Shown here: piece by piece, positions 25,272 through 36,176 of the stretch | How the letters are laid out: the number at the start of each line of letters is the position of its first letter | Position numbering within the stretch: position 1 is the stretch's first letter | From: Inia geoffrensis | Taxonomy: Eukaryota; Chordata; Mammalia; Artiodactyla; Iniidae | Assembly: GCA_036417435.1 (NCBI GenBank) | Contig: CM070906.1 | Coordinates: 43,723,396 to 43,787,395 of the forward strand | Length of the DNA stretch: 64,000 nucleotides | Reading direction: 5' to 3' | Position numbers and translations under genes: made by a program | Notes under the pieces: model-generated | Database searches by the model: none | The model's input: only the letters and a program-made list of their open reading frames with translations | Told to the model about the DNA's origin: nothing

Positions 25272-25688
25272 ATGAGGCAGCAGAGAAACATGTTCCAGAT
25301 GAAGGAACAAGATAAAGCCCCAAAGAACAACTAAGTGAAGTGTAGATAGACAATCTATCTGAGAAAAAGTTCAGGGTAATGATTGTTAAGATCATCAAAG
25401 AACTTGGGAGAAGAATATATGCACAGAGCAAGAAGTTAGAAGTTTTTAATAAAGAATCAGAAAATATAAAGAACTAAGCAGAGATAAAGAATACACTAGG
25501 GCTTCCCTGGTGGCGCAGTGGTTGAGAGTCCGCCTGCCGATGCAGGGGACGCGGGTTCGTGCCCCGGTCCGGGAGGATCCCACGTGCCGCGGAGCGGCTG
25601 GGCCCGTGAGCCATGGCCGCTGAGCCTGCGCGTCCGGAGCCTGTGCTCCACAACGGGGGAGGCCACAACAGTGAGAGGCCCGCGTACC

Positions 25689-25722
<34 letters not shown>

Positions 25723-26397
25723 ATACACTAAATGGAAGGGAAAATACACTATAAGAAATAAAGAGTAGGGTAAATGATACAGACAAATGAGCAATGAGGT
25801 AAAAGGCAGGGTAGTGGAAATCACTGAAGCTGAACAGAATAAAAAAAAAATGAAAAGAAATGAAGACAGTTTAAGAGACCTCTGGGACAACATCAAGCAC
25901 ATTAATATTCACTTTACAGGGGTCCCAGAAGCCAGAAGAGAAAGGGCCTGAGAACATATTTGAAGACATAAAAGCTAAAAACATCCCTAGCCTGCAAAAG
26001 GAAACAGTCACCCCAAGTCCAGGAAGCACAGAGAGTCCCATACAGGATTAACCCAAAGAGGAACACACCAAGACACATTGTAAATAAAATGAAAATTAAA
26101 GATAAAGTATTCAAAGCAGCAATGGAAAAGCAACAAATACAAGGGAACTCCCATAAGGCTATCAGCTGATTTTTCAGCAGAAATCCTGCAGGCCAGAAGG
26201 GACTGGCACTATATATTTAAAATGATGAAAGGAAAAATCCTACAACCAAGAATACCCTACTCAGCAAGGTTCTCATTCATTCTGATGGACAGATGAAAAG
26301 CTTTATGGAAAAGCAAAAGCTAAAACAGTTCATCACTACCAAACCAGCTTTACAACAAATGTTAAAGGAACTTCTCGAGATGAAAAAGAAAAGGTGA
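25272..26397 (+). pseudogene. L1 ORF1 remnant
   Basis: It starts with 'MRQQRNMFQMKEQDKAP', homologous to the ORF1 start in the minus-strand L1. It then hits stops within 25 codons. The coiled-coil and RRM regions are traceable out of frame ('GVPEARREK'-like at about 25920), and the C-terminus 'TKPALQQMLKELLEMKKKR' ends at the tga at 26395-26397. A CHR SINE interrupts it at 25499-25717. It is non-functional. Confidence 0.8.
25499..25717 (+). mobile_element. CHR-type tRNA-derived SINE, full length
   Basis: Complete SINE with A-box-like TGGCGCAGTGG, B-box-like GGTTCGTGCCC, the body 'gagccatggccgctgagcctg', and an uninterrupted A30 tail (25691-25720). Flanked by the duplication AAAGAATACACTA (25486-25498 and 25718-25730). 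The perfect tail and exact duplication suggest a young insertion. Confidence 0.96.
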
Positions 26398-26815
26398 CAA
26401 CAAGAACAAGAAAATTATGAAATGAATACGCTCATAGGTAAAGGCAAACATACAGTTAAGGTAGGAAATCATCTACACACAAAACTAATAGAAAGTTTAT
26501 AGACAAAAGTAGTAAAATCATCTATATCCACAATAAACAGTTAGGGATACACAAAACAATTAGGCATAAGATATGATAGAAAAAACAGCAATCATGAGAG
26601 GAGGATAGTACAAATGGAGGGTTTTTTAAATGCATTTGAAATTAAGAGATCAGCAACTTAAAACAATCATATATATAGCAAGATTGCTACATAAAAACCT
26701 CATGGTAACCACAAACCAAAATCTATAATAGATATACTCACAAAAAAGAAAAACATAACACTAAGGATAGTCATCAAATCTCAAGGGAAGAGAACAAGAG
26801 AAGAAAGGGAAAAGA

Positions 26816-29030
26816 GTGGCTAAATGGATACAAGAACAAGACCCATATATACACTGCCTACAAGAGACTCGCTTCAGATCTAAAGACATAAACAGACTGA
26901 AAGTGAGGGGATGGAAAAATGTATTCCATGCAGATGGAAATCAAAAGAAAGTTGGAGCAGCAACACTTACATCAAATAAAATAAATATTAAAATAAAGAC
27001 TTAAAAGAGTCAAAGAAGGACAATACATAATGATCAAGGGATCAATCCAAGAAGATATAACAATTGTTAATATATATGCACCCAACACAAGAGCAACTAA
27101 ATATAGTTAAGTCCCTACATATGAATGAGTTCCATTCCAAGAGCATGTTCATAAGTCCAATTTGTTCATAAGTCCAACAAAGTTAGCCTAGGCATCCAAC
27201 TAAGACAATTGGCTATATAGCACTGTACTGTAATAGGTTTATAATACTCTTCACACAAATAATACATTAAAAAAACCACACACAAGAAGAAAACAATTTT
27301 TAACCTTACAGTACAGTACCTTGAAAAGTGCAGTAGTACAGTAGTACAGCAAAAGAGCTGGCATACAAGGGCTGTCATGAAGTGAACAGGCAAGAAGGGT
27401 TACTGACTGGAGGAGGGAGAGGAGGTGGGACATGGTAGAGCTGAAGGATCTTCAGCACTAGGAGATGAAGGGCAAGCTGCAATTTCACTCACTCCTGATG
27501 TTGATGGAATGCATGTTCACATCTTTGAAAGTTCACAGCTTAAAGGTTTATACGTAGGGGACTTACTGTATATAATGTAAATATTGACAGACATAAAAGG
27601 AGAAATTGGCAGTAACACAATAATAATGGGGGACTTTAACACCCCCTTACATCAATGGACAGATCAACCAGACAGAAAATCAATATGGAAACACTGGCCT
27701 TAAATGACACATTAGACTAGAGGGACTTAATTCATATATAGAGAGCATTCTGCCTGAAAGCCACAGAATACACATTCTTTTCAAGTGTACGTAGAACAAT
27801 GCACACACTTATCTTCAATTAACCTACAATAATGGAGGCAAGACTATACAATGGAGAAAAGATAGTCCCTTCAATAAGTGGTATTGAGAAAATTGGACAG
27901 CTGCATGTCAAAGAATAAAATTAGAACATTTTCTCAAACTATACACAAAAATAAAGTCAAAATGGATTAAAGACCTAAATCTAAGACCATAAACCATAAA
28001 ATTCGTAGAAGAAAACATAGGCAGAACACTTTTTGACATAAATCGTAGCAATATTTTTTTGTATCTGTCTCCTAAAGCAAAGGAAATAAAAGCAAAAATA
28101 AACAAATAGGACCTAATTAAACTTAAAAGCTTTTGCACAGCAATGGAAACCACTGACAAAATGAAAAGACCTACTGAATGGGAGAAAATATTTGCAAATG
28201 ATATGATCTATAATGGGTTAATATCCAATATATATATAAACAGGTCATACAACTCAACATCAAAGAAACAAACAACCTGATTGAAATATAGGCAGAAGAC
28301 CTGAAAGGACATTTTCCTAAAGAGGACATGCATATGGCCAACAGGCATATGAAAAGATGCTCAACACTGCTAATCATCAGGGAAATGAAAATCAAAACCA
28401 CAATGAGATATCACCTCACACTTGTCAGAATGACTATCATCAAAAAGACCACAAATAAATATTAGAGAGGATGTGTAGGAAAGGGAACCCTTGTACTCTG
28501 TTGGTGGGAATGTAAATTGGTGAAGCCACTGTGAAAAACAGTGTGGAGGTTTCTCAATAAAACTACCATATGACCCTGCAATTCTACTCATGGGTATATA
28601 CCTGAAAAAATCAAAAACACTAATTCGAAAAGATACACACACACCAATGTTCATAGTAGCATTATTTACAATAGACAAGATATGGAAGCAACCTAAGTGC
28701 CCATCAACAGATGAATGGATAAAGATGTGGTACATATATATACAATGGAGTACTACTGAGCCATAAAAAATGAAATTTTGCCATTTGAGACAACATGGAC
28801 TTCGAGGATGTTATGCTAAGTGAAATAATTTAGACAAAGACAAATACTGTATGATATCACTTACATGTGGAATCCAAAAGACACAACAAACTACTGAATA
28901 ACACAAAAAAGAAGCAAACTCATAGATACAGAGAATAAGCTGGTCATTACCAGTGGGGAGAGGGAATGGGGGAGGGGCAATATAGGGGTAGGGGATTAAG
29001 AAGTACAAACTATTTTGTATAAAGTAAGCT
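26816..29030 (+). pseudogene. L1 ORF2 remnant lacking the reverse transcriptase
   Basis: The endonuclease N-part is open at 26816-27004 ('QDPYIHCLQETRF') and continues to about 27800, with a DNA transposon inserted at 27104-27568. At about 27803 the sequence jumps from the end of the endonuclease region ('cacattcttttcaagtgtacgt') to the far C-terminal region ('aattaacctacaataatggaggc'). The whole reverse-transcriptase core is missing, compared with the other copies here. The C-terminal part then runs to the 3'UTR. Confidence 0.82.
27104..27568. mobile_element. Tigger/pogo-like nonautonomous DNA transposon
   Basis: The ends form an imperfect inverted repeat: TAGTTAAGTCCCTACATATG at the left, and at the right the reverse complement CAGTAAGTCCCCTACGTATA. 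TA dinucleotides flank it, matching Tc1/mariner-pogo target duplications. The L1 host sequence 'ctaaatata...taatgtaaatattgacag' is contiguous when the block is removed. I see no transposase frame. The family name is from recognition of the terminal motif only. Confidence 0.75.
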
Positions 29031-29178
29031 ACAAGGATACACTATACAACACAGGGTATATAGACAATATTTTATAATAACTATAAATGGAGTATAACCT
29101 TTCAAAATTATGAATCACTATATTGCAGACCTGTAATTTATATAATATTGTACATCAACTATACTTCAAAAAAGAAAA

Positions 29179-29868
29179 TAGCAGAATTGGAATGAGGGAA
29201 GGCAGAGGTATTTGTAGAAAGGGTAGTCAGAGGGGACGTTCTGAGGAGGTGACAATTAGCTAGAGTCTAAAGGATGAGCAGAAGCCAGCCATGGAGATGT
29301 GAGATAACAGAGCTCCAGGCTTATGGAATAGCGAGTGCTCAGCCATGAGAGGAGGCCAGCCTGGAGCCTAAGAGGTGTGAGGGAGAGTGGCCCAAGAAGG
29401 ACACAGCCATCTGGACATGTGCCACATCATATCATAGAATGCCCTGCAGGCCAGCTTGTTTGTTCTCAGTGCAGTGGAAAGTTACAGAAACAGAAGATGG
29501 GAATGACCTGATTTACATTTTTATAAGCCCACTCTGGTTGCTGTGGGAAGAATGGACATGTGGGGCAAGAAGTGAGACTGGGAGGCCAGTTAGGAGAGGA
29601 TATTGTAATACTCTCCAGGTAAGAGGCGACAGTGGTTTGCACTGTGGTGGTGGAATCTGAGAAGGAAAGAAGTGGACAATTTCAGACTATGGTTTGGAAA
29701 CAGAACCAAGAAGAATATGAACTACTGTATATCCTTAGCCTATAGAATCAGGACCTTAGGTATAAATGGCTTTCTATGTAACTGCTCTTTTGTAGAAAGG
29801 AAAAGTGGTTCTTTACTGTCACACATGCAATAATAGGTGAATAAACTTAAGTGAAACAGAAAAAAGAA
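29179..29868 (+). other. Probable 3'-transduced segment containing antisense L2
   Basis: Non-L1 sequence lying between the L1 3' end and the right copy of the target-site duplication. Positions 29180-29715 are L2 in reverse orientation ('gatttacatttttataagcccactctggttgctgtg', 'ggccagttaggagagg'). The segment ends with AATAAA (29840-29845) and an A-rich tail (29855-29868). This is the expected structure when transcription reads past the L1 polyadenylation site and stops at a downstream one. Confidence 0.72.
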
Positions 29869-29884
29869 AAGAATGCAAACTATA

Positions 29885-30060
29885 CCATCTCAGATCTCTG
29901 TGCTCTAGGGCAAAGTACTTTACTCCCTCTCAGTTCTCCCATCTCTAAGTGGGGCTGATAGTACTAATCTCTTAGCATGAGGATTTTATAAAATCATGCG
30001 TGTAAAGAATATACACTATTTGACACAGATTATGCGTTCAACGATGTTACTTCTTGTTAT
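29885..30060 (+). repeat. MIR, 3' piece (split by the L1 insertion)
   Basis: 'ctctagggcaaagtactttactccctctcagttctcccatctctaagtggggctgatagtac' continues the MIR whose start is at 23650. Confidence 0.8.
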
Positions 30061-30484
30061 TGGATACTGTGTTCTTATAGCTGTTTATATTATTGTATTT
30101 TAATTTCATTTGAAGGGAGAAAAGGAGTAGTACTACATTTGCCTAGTATTTACTTAAGGTAAACTAGATTAAAACCTATGCTTTTTATATACAATATTAA
30201 AGAAAATTGAGTACTGCAACTGACAAGCAAACAAGCTGCAGTTGAACATAAATATTCTTCATATTCTCTATACAAGTAACTTAAAAGGAAGAAAAAGAAC
30301 TGGATGTGAGAAGAAATATTAAAAGATTATTGGGATTATAGACTCCATTTATTGTTTAAAATGACAAATAATTTTTCTTTTCTCACAAAAATAATTTCCT
30401 GAGGGTCTCTCTTCTTTCTAATTAGAGGCAGTGATGATTTTTACCTTGAATTAACTCTGTTCAAGGGACATTTTGGTATTTTGG
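30061..30484. other. Intergenic, nothing recognised
   Basis: AT-rich, no supported feature. Confidence 0.35.
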
Positions 30485-30660
30485 AAACACATGGACTTTG
30501 AAGGCAGACAAATGTCTGTTACAACCCCAAATTTTTCCCTTACTAGGTGTGTGACCTTCAACACTCCCCTTAGCGTCTCTGAACATCGGGCTCATATTTT
30601 ATATAAAGGAAAGAGTAATGCACACTTGTGGTGAGTACTAAATACTGTGGCGTTTATGTT
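30485..30660 (+). repeat. MIR SINE
   Basis: 'acatggactttgaaggcagacaaatg', 'cttactaggtgtgtgaccttcaacactccccttagcgtctctgaac'. Confidence 0.85.
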
Positions 30661-33010
30661 GCAAGCTCACCTATTTACACTACTCTCCGATATACAAAGG
30701 ATACATAGGCTCTTCATAGTCTATAGTTGGTCTGAACTTTCTCTGGAAACCTTACTTCTTACCTCACTGGGGAGGGAGAAAAAAAGAAATATTAGAACAA
30801 TATGATAAATCTGATCCCACCCCAAAATTTGAACATTTTCTTAACGTAACTAAATTTCCTTTGGAGGAATCATTTTTTCGTATTTCCCCCTTTCTCTGCC
30901 TCTATGTAAAACGGAACCTAAGAATGGGGAGGTGGGGGTCCTATGTTAATTCATGAACCACCCCCATGGTTGAAGGGGGCCTATGGGTGCACAGCATGTT
31001 GAGGAAAGTTTTCCATTTATAACAGCACCTACTTAGGAGATATAAAACTGTTATATTTTCCACCCTAGCTAGCTCAACCTCCTGAAACTGATAAGAAACC
31101 ATGAACACTGAGAAACTCTGGGATGCTCTCTTGGGCCTAATTAAAATATCTTCCTAATCACTGAAAAATCAAGCTTGTTTTACCTAACTATGGGCTCAAT
31201 CCATCTTACCAAGTATGTTAAAAATGAGCTCTCTTTCTACTATTTAAAACCCCTGCATTTTCTTCCTCAGTGAACTTTGCAGTGAATTTCTTCACTGATG
31301 TGTGTTCCCTGGCATGACAGCACTTTTTTTTTTTTTTTTAACTTTGAGGATATCTGCTTCATTCTTTGACAATGTGTTGGTATCTTTAAGGTAAAGTTGG
31401 TACCACCCTACCTCTCACTATTCTTGCAGTGTTTGCTGAGAAACTCTGCAAGTGGAACACTTTGAATCTGTTCTCTCTTTCCTTGGGGTCTAGTGGCCTT
31501 TCCTAACAATTTGGTCTCATCGAGGCCCTGGGGACTGCTGCAGACTCCTTTTCCTTTCTTGGTCTGGTGGTTTGCTATCCAGATCTTAAATAAAGGACCC
31601 TTTACCTAAAGCTTTCATGATACACACTGGCAAGTTCCCCAGGCAGATCCTGAGTTCACTTGCACATCCTTGCCTAGCAGCCAGTGGGAACATATTCGTT
31701 TTTCCATGCCATGTGGGAACTGGCACTGTCTCAGGAGTGTCTTCTATTATCTAGTCCTACAGGCTTTTCCTTAGGTACTATTATCTGTGTGGGGGTAACG
31801 GTGCAGTTTTCAGAGCCGCTAAAGGATGCAAGGCAAAAGCTTCTCTCCCCTCATTACTTCCTTTAACCTAATATATCTTCCCTCCTGGGACCTGCCCAGA
31901 GAGAAGAGGTTGTGACACACATCTTCTGCTTCCTTTACTTCTCTCCCCCTCATTCTTCCCACAATGCCTACCGGCTGGATCAACTTTCTTTTAGTTTGAT
32001 TTCCTATCAGGTAGAGATTTCTTCAAAGTCTTCCAGGCTCAAACCTTATGACTTTTCCTAAAGGATGAGTAGAAGATGGAGAGATCGGCTTAATGGCAAT
32101 GGAATGTAAATGAACAGGAATACAGAAAATATTGAAATTATTTTACATGTGAAATATCTGGCACATAGTAATCATTTAAATATTTAAACCTATGATTATT
32201 ATACTGTCTAGAAAGATAATTTATAACATGGCCAAATATCAAATAATGGCTTCCTAGTCTCAGTTTACAATCAGGAAAGAAGTTAATATCACCTGACTAT
32301 AAGAAATATCCGGATCATTTGACAAACTTGTAGATAATCAAGTGAAGCGATAAGAAAAGCAATGCAGCAGGGCTCAGCTGGGACAGATAGCCCAGGAGAA
32401 AAGATGATGTAAGAAGCTAGAGGGACAGGGATGCATTCTTTTTATTTTTTATATGGATCTGGGATCCACCACGGAACGTGGGCAAATTACCATAAGAAGC
32501 TTCTTGCTCTTCTTTATGAAACTTGTTCTTCAGATTTTAAACCTCAGTGCATTATATGACTTGTAACAAAGGCCAAATGTTACAACACATCTGGTTCTAG
32601 CCCTTAAAAGAGGGACTCTCTAATTGATAGTGCTGTATGACAAAGAAAAAAAACAATACACAACGCTGCCCATGAGTACCTTATCTCTGTTAGAACAACA
32701 AACAAGCAAATATATATTTGGTACAATATTACAAATGCATGTGCTGTTATGTATCTTTTATACTATTTGAGGCAAATACAGAGCTCAGGTAGCTATTCTA
32801 CAGATTCACACTGACCATAAATCATATCCCCTTGATGCCGATCCAAACCAAACACTAGCAATAATCACTCTAGGATTTGGGTGTTAGCCTTTTGCCTCCC
32901 TGACACGAGTACTATTATTTTAATTAGGTAATGTGATCATTATATTATTAATCAATTTCCAGGCAGCTCTTCTTTTCCAAAGCTAAAATACTTTTCATAT
33001 AGGAAATCCA
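30661..33010. other. Intergenic, unresolved
   Basis: A T16 run lies at 31324-31339. The region 31000-31620 has a TATTTAAA box-like site and AATAAA (31588-31593). It might be an old LTR, but I cannot assign a family or find paired termini. No gene seen. Confidence 0.3.
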
Positions 33011-33178
33011 AAGAACTAGCCCATGTTAACTGTGGTTATTTTCTTACATGTTATACACACCATCATCAGTAATTTCAGGATGCTTCCCCTAAAGGCTCCT
33101 GAACATTACTGGGTCTCACTCATAACCATATATTCATTAATTGTTTCTAGTCTCCTGGACCCGGGCTCTCTATAAAAA
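33011..33178 (+). repeat. Diverged duplicated segment, copy A
   Basis: Aligns with copy B (34427-34604) over about 170 bases: shared 'agcccatg', 'ttattttctta', 'gaacattactgg', 'tttcactcat' and 'tgtttctagtctcc' blocks in the same order. Family unknown. Confidence 0.7.
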
Positions 33179-33939
33179 ATTCCTCCAGACTTAGTGCTGT
33201 TCTGTCTTCCCCAGACCTCTGTGTGTATCTCTTTCTTTACCTTAGCACGCACTGTTGTTTTCTGTCTACTGTTTACTCCACGAAAATGATAGTTCCTCCA
33301 CTGTTTCCCCTTTTATATGCAACTTTCAATTTCAAGCTCTACCTGTCTGTTTAGGAAATGGTTTGTTATTTCCAGTCTTCCCAAGACTATACAAAAGTCA
33401 AATTATTTTTTCTCTCATCCTAAAAATCTTGGGTTGCAAATTAAGCTGTGAGGGTAAAGCAAGAACAAAAATGGTAGATGGGTCACTAGGTCAAGGTCAA
33501 GAAAATGTGCCATGGAATGAGGTAGAATTATTCCGTAGTATGATAAAGTGTTCCCTTTAAGCTGTCTAATCCAAAAGTAAAGGCACGTATTGTTAACTGG
33601 AAAATATCTCATCTATAACATGTGTTTTCTCTTGAAGAAAAGTCTTTCCTCATACTTGGCCACCTGCCTGCCAAGTTTCTTAACCCTCTTAGTCTCCAAC
33701 TTTGGTTTCCGGAGTTACTTTAATACCATTACCACACATTCCTTCGGACCTCAGCCTGTGAAAATCCTTTGGGGGTCATGTAAAGATGAGATCATCTAGC
33801 CAAGGGAACATAAAATCAGGGTGGAGAAGTGCCAGTTCTGGAACATCAAAGGATTTGAATTATACTCCCTCCCCCCAACCATCTTCCAATTTATCAAATT
33901 CCAAGAGATTGTTTTGTTTTATTCCAGAAAATACTGAGA
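33179..33939. other. Intergenic, nothing recognised
   Basis: A 101-codon open frame (33255-33560) and one at 33590-33799 show no recognisable domain. Treated as chance. Confidence 0.35.
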
Positions 33940-34160
33940 GGCAGTAGATAAAGTATATAGAGTTTGGACTTAAACAAACATGAGTTTGAATCCAGATCCT
34001 TAACCACTGAATCATTTTAAGCCTCAGTTTCTTATCTATAAAATGGAAATAATCTCTCTAAGTATTGCTGTGCCATCCATGAGGACTTGGGAAATTCCAT
34101 CTACAGTGTTTTTAAGACAAAATCAGGCACATGGAAGGCATGTAATTAGTGATAGTTCTT
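33940..34160 (+). repeat. MIR SINE
   Basis: 'tagagtttggacttaaacaaacatgagtttgaatcc', 'aagcctcagtttcttatctataaaatgg', 'atcaggcacatggaaggca'. Confidence 0.88.
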
Positions 34161-34426
34161 TTAACTTCCCTCACAACCTTCTACTCTAGGACTCTCCCAT
34201 ACCTTATGTCTAAAATCTACCACCAACCTTTGAAGATCCCAGGGTTTCCTAGTTTCCAGGGGGTCACAGCTATACATGCAATATATTATAAAAGAGGTAA
34301 CTAGTACTCTAGAAAGTCTGCAAAGCAGCCTTAATTTCTTCATATAACAAAGAAAATTCTTATTCAAAGAGCCTTAAACTGAAGGAAAAACATGTTTATT
34401 TGTCCACATTCCATGGAGGTGTCCTG

Positions 34427-34604
34427 AGAACACAGCCCATGATAACTATAGTTATTTTCTTATATGTTACACAAAGTGTGTCACCAGCACTTTCAAGAGG
34501 TGCCTGTTAAAGAACCCTGAACATTACTGGAGTTTCACTCATCACTATGTATTCCTCAGCTGTTGTTTCTAGTCTCCCGGCTCCAGATTCTCTAAAAGAA
34601 GAAT
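34427..34604 (+). repeat. Diverged duplicated segment, copy B
   Basis: Partner of 33011-33178, about 1.4 kb downstream in the same orientation, roughly 70% alike by eye. Flanking sequence on either side does not match. Confidence 0.7.
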
Positions 34605-35229
34605 GATATATAAAAAGGTTATAGAGCATAGCTGGAGAAATATTCCTACAAACAAAGGTAGCCTAAATTTCTGAGAAATTATCAATTGTATCAAAATCAT
34701 TATTATCAATGATATCAATTATATGCAGACACCCATTGCTAATTTTCAACAATACTGCCACCATCAGGGACTGGGACCCCAAGAAGCTCAATATTCCAAG
34801 TTTTTCTTACCTCTTCTTTAAAAGCAGAGCTTGGGTTAAGCAATCTAAAGTCCTAAGAGATCTCTTCCAACATCCACTGCTATTGAGATACTACTTCAAT
34901 GATCAGCAGGAGTGTGGGAATTTACTAAGAACACAGTAAGACAAAGAGTTCAAGACTTTTTCTGAGATATCTCCATGCACGGAACTCTGCTTGTGTGAGC
35001 ACAAGACTTCTCTCTCTCTGTGTGTTCCACACTCAGAACTCAGGTATCTGCTCCCCAGCTGGCAGTTCCCTCTCTCTGGAATGAAGGATAAAAGTCAGAA
35101 AACTGAAGATCCTTAGAGAAATGAGATTGCCTAGAAGTGGGATGGAAACAGAGGGGAAGGTGGAGTCAGACTATCCAAGACAAGGCTCTCATCCCTGGAG
35201 TTTTGAAGGAAAGGGAACTTGGTGAACTA
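34605..35229. other. IZUMO3 upstream region
   Basis: Unique-looking DNA leading to the gene. No TATA box at a convincing distance and no CpG island, as is common for spermatid-specific promoters. Confidence 0.35.
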
Positions 35230-35243
35230 GTTGCCAGGACAAC
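35230..35243 (+). promoter_or_regulatory. X-box-like (RFX) site before IZUMO3
   Basis: GTTGCCAGGACAAC is an imperfect palindrome matching the RFX X-box (GTNRCC, 0-3 bases, RGYAAC) with one mismatch. It lies 34 bases before the ATG. RFX2 drives many spermatid genes, so the site fits the known testis expression of Izumo genes. This is motif-based inference. Confidence 0.4.
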
Positions 35244-35277
35244 CTGATCTTGAGGCAATGGTGGTCGGGGCAAGGAA

Positions 35278-35509
35278 ATGGGGGATCTCCGGCTGCTCTT
35301 GCTCCTGCCCCTGTCCCTGACAGCCTTCCATGGGGTCAAAGGCTGTTTGGAATGTGACCCCAAATTCACTGAGGATATTAAGTCCTTGCTGGTAAAGCTG
35401 GTACTCTCAGAAGTCCCTGGCCGAACTTATCTGCTTGAACGGCAGATTAAGGAGATGATCCGTTTACGCTTCAAGGTCTCCCACAGGGACAAGATGCTTC
35501 GGGTGTTCG
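35278..35509 (+). pseudogene. IZUMO3: IZUMO3 exon 1
   Basis: The ATG at 35278 opens a signal peptide ('[17 protein letters not shown]') and the first Izumo cysteine pair. It is intact for 77 codons. The donor is 'ttcg|gtgagg', leaving one base for the next codon. Confidence 0.9.
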
Positions 35510-35647
35510 GTGAGGGAAGCTCGAGTCCCTGAGAGTTTGTGGGGGTTAAAGGGAGAAGGGAGGTAGGGAAGAGAGCACCTGGGCCCACATAATTTCCTCC
35601 ATAAATGTAATTATTCTCCCACATGTTCCTTCACCCCTCTTCTCTAG

Positions 35648-35722
35648 CTGTTCAAAAGGTTGTCAATTTGAGAACATGCCTGAAGAATGAACTTTATAAA
35701 CTGGGCAATGAAACATGGAAAG
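35648..35722 (+). pseudogene. IZUMO3: IZUMO3 exon 2
   Basis: Acceptor 'ttctctag|ctgttc', donor 'aaag|gtaagg'. It encodes '[20 protein letters not shown]' and then 'NETWK', including a possible N-glycosylation site (NET). 75 bases, intact and in phase. Confidence 0.88.
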
Positions 35723-35870
35723 GTAAGGTACTGTTTCAGTGTTAAGAGACTGTACTGCCCAAGAAAGTATGAGAAAAATTCACTTGGGAAAACAAGGCAA
35801 AACAATTAGGATTAAATTATGAAGGGATAGGCCACCCCTACTTTCTGATGTCCCTTCCACCCCTCTTTAG

Positions 35871-35960
35871 GTGCCCTTATCCTTCAAGTCAAGCTTCTCG
35901 ATGTCCGCTAAAACCTGGAATCCAAACTGAAAGAACTATTAAAGAACTTCTCTGAAGTTG
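35871..35960 (+). pseudogene. IZUMO3: IZUMO3 exon 3, carries premature TAA
   Basis: Acceptor 'cctctttag|gtgccc', donor 'gttg|gtaata'. 90 bases, symmetrical phase. It reads 'GALILQVKLLDVR', TAA (35909-35911), 'NLESKLKELLKNFSEV'. Homology resumes in the same frame after the stop, so this is a point lesion, not a mis-set boundary. A residue such as arginine or lysine is expected at that place. Confidence 0.88.
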
Positions 35961-36176
35961 GTAATATAAGATGTCTATCTAACAACACTGAAATTATGTG
36001 AAAGGAATAGGAAATGAGGGGTGAGAGGAGGAATGTGATTTCATATTAGAATAATTTAGAATGGGTGGAGGGGTGGCTGGAACTTAATGGGTAACCAAAT
36101 AAAGATGACTTGGGGATAACGATGGCAAACACTAAGTTGATTCTAAGCTCATTATATCTTTCTGATTCTCTTTTAG

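Larger units (their letters stand above)
23676..29868 (+). mobile_element. LINE-1 unit with apparent 3' transduction, plus strand
   Basis: The 5' end is an L1 promoter start (AAGATGGC, YY1-like, at 23687-23694). A long 5'UTR, ORF1 remnant, inter-ORF spacer, partial ORF2 and 3'UTR follow, ending near 29178. The flanking repeat AAGAATGCAAGCTCTA (23660-23675) and AAGAATGCAAACTATA (29869-29884) agrees at 14 of 16 bases. It brackets not only the L1 but about 690 further bases, and the two halves of one MIR meet outside it. A SINE (25499-25717) and a DNA transposon (27104-27568) are nested. About 2.1 kb of ORF2 is deleted near 27800. Confidence 0.87.

Noticed and set aside
31000..31620. Possible endogenous retroviral LTR (TATTTAAA, AATAAA, T-run)
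   Set aside because: No paired LTR, TG...CA borders, target duplication or recognisable internal sequence could be found.
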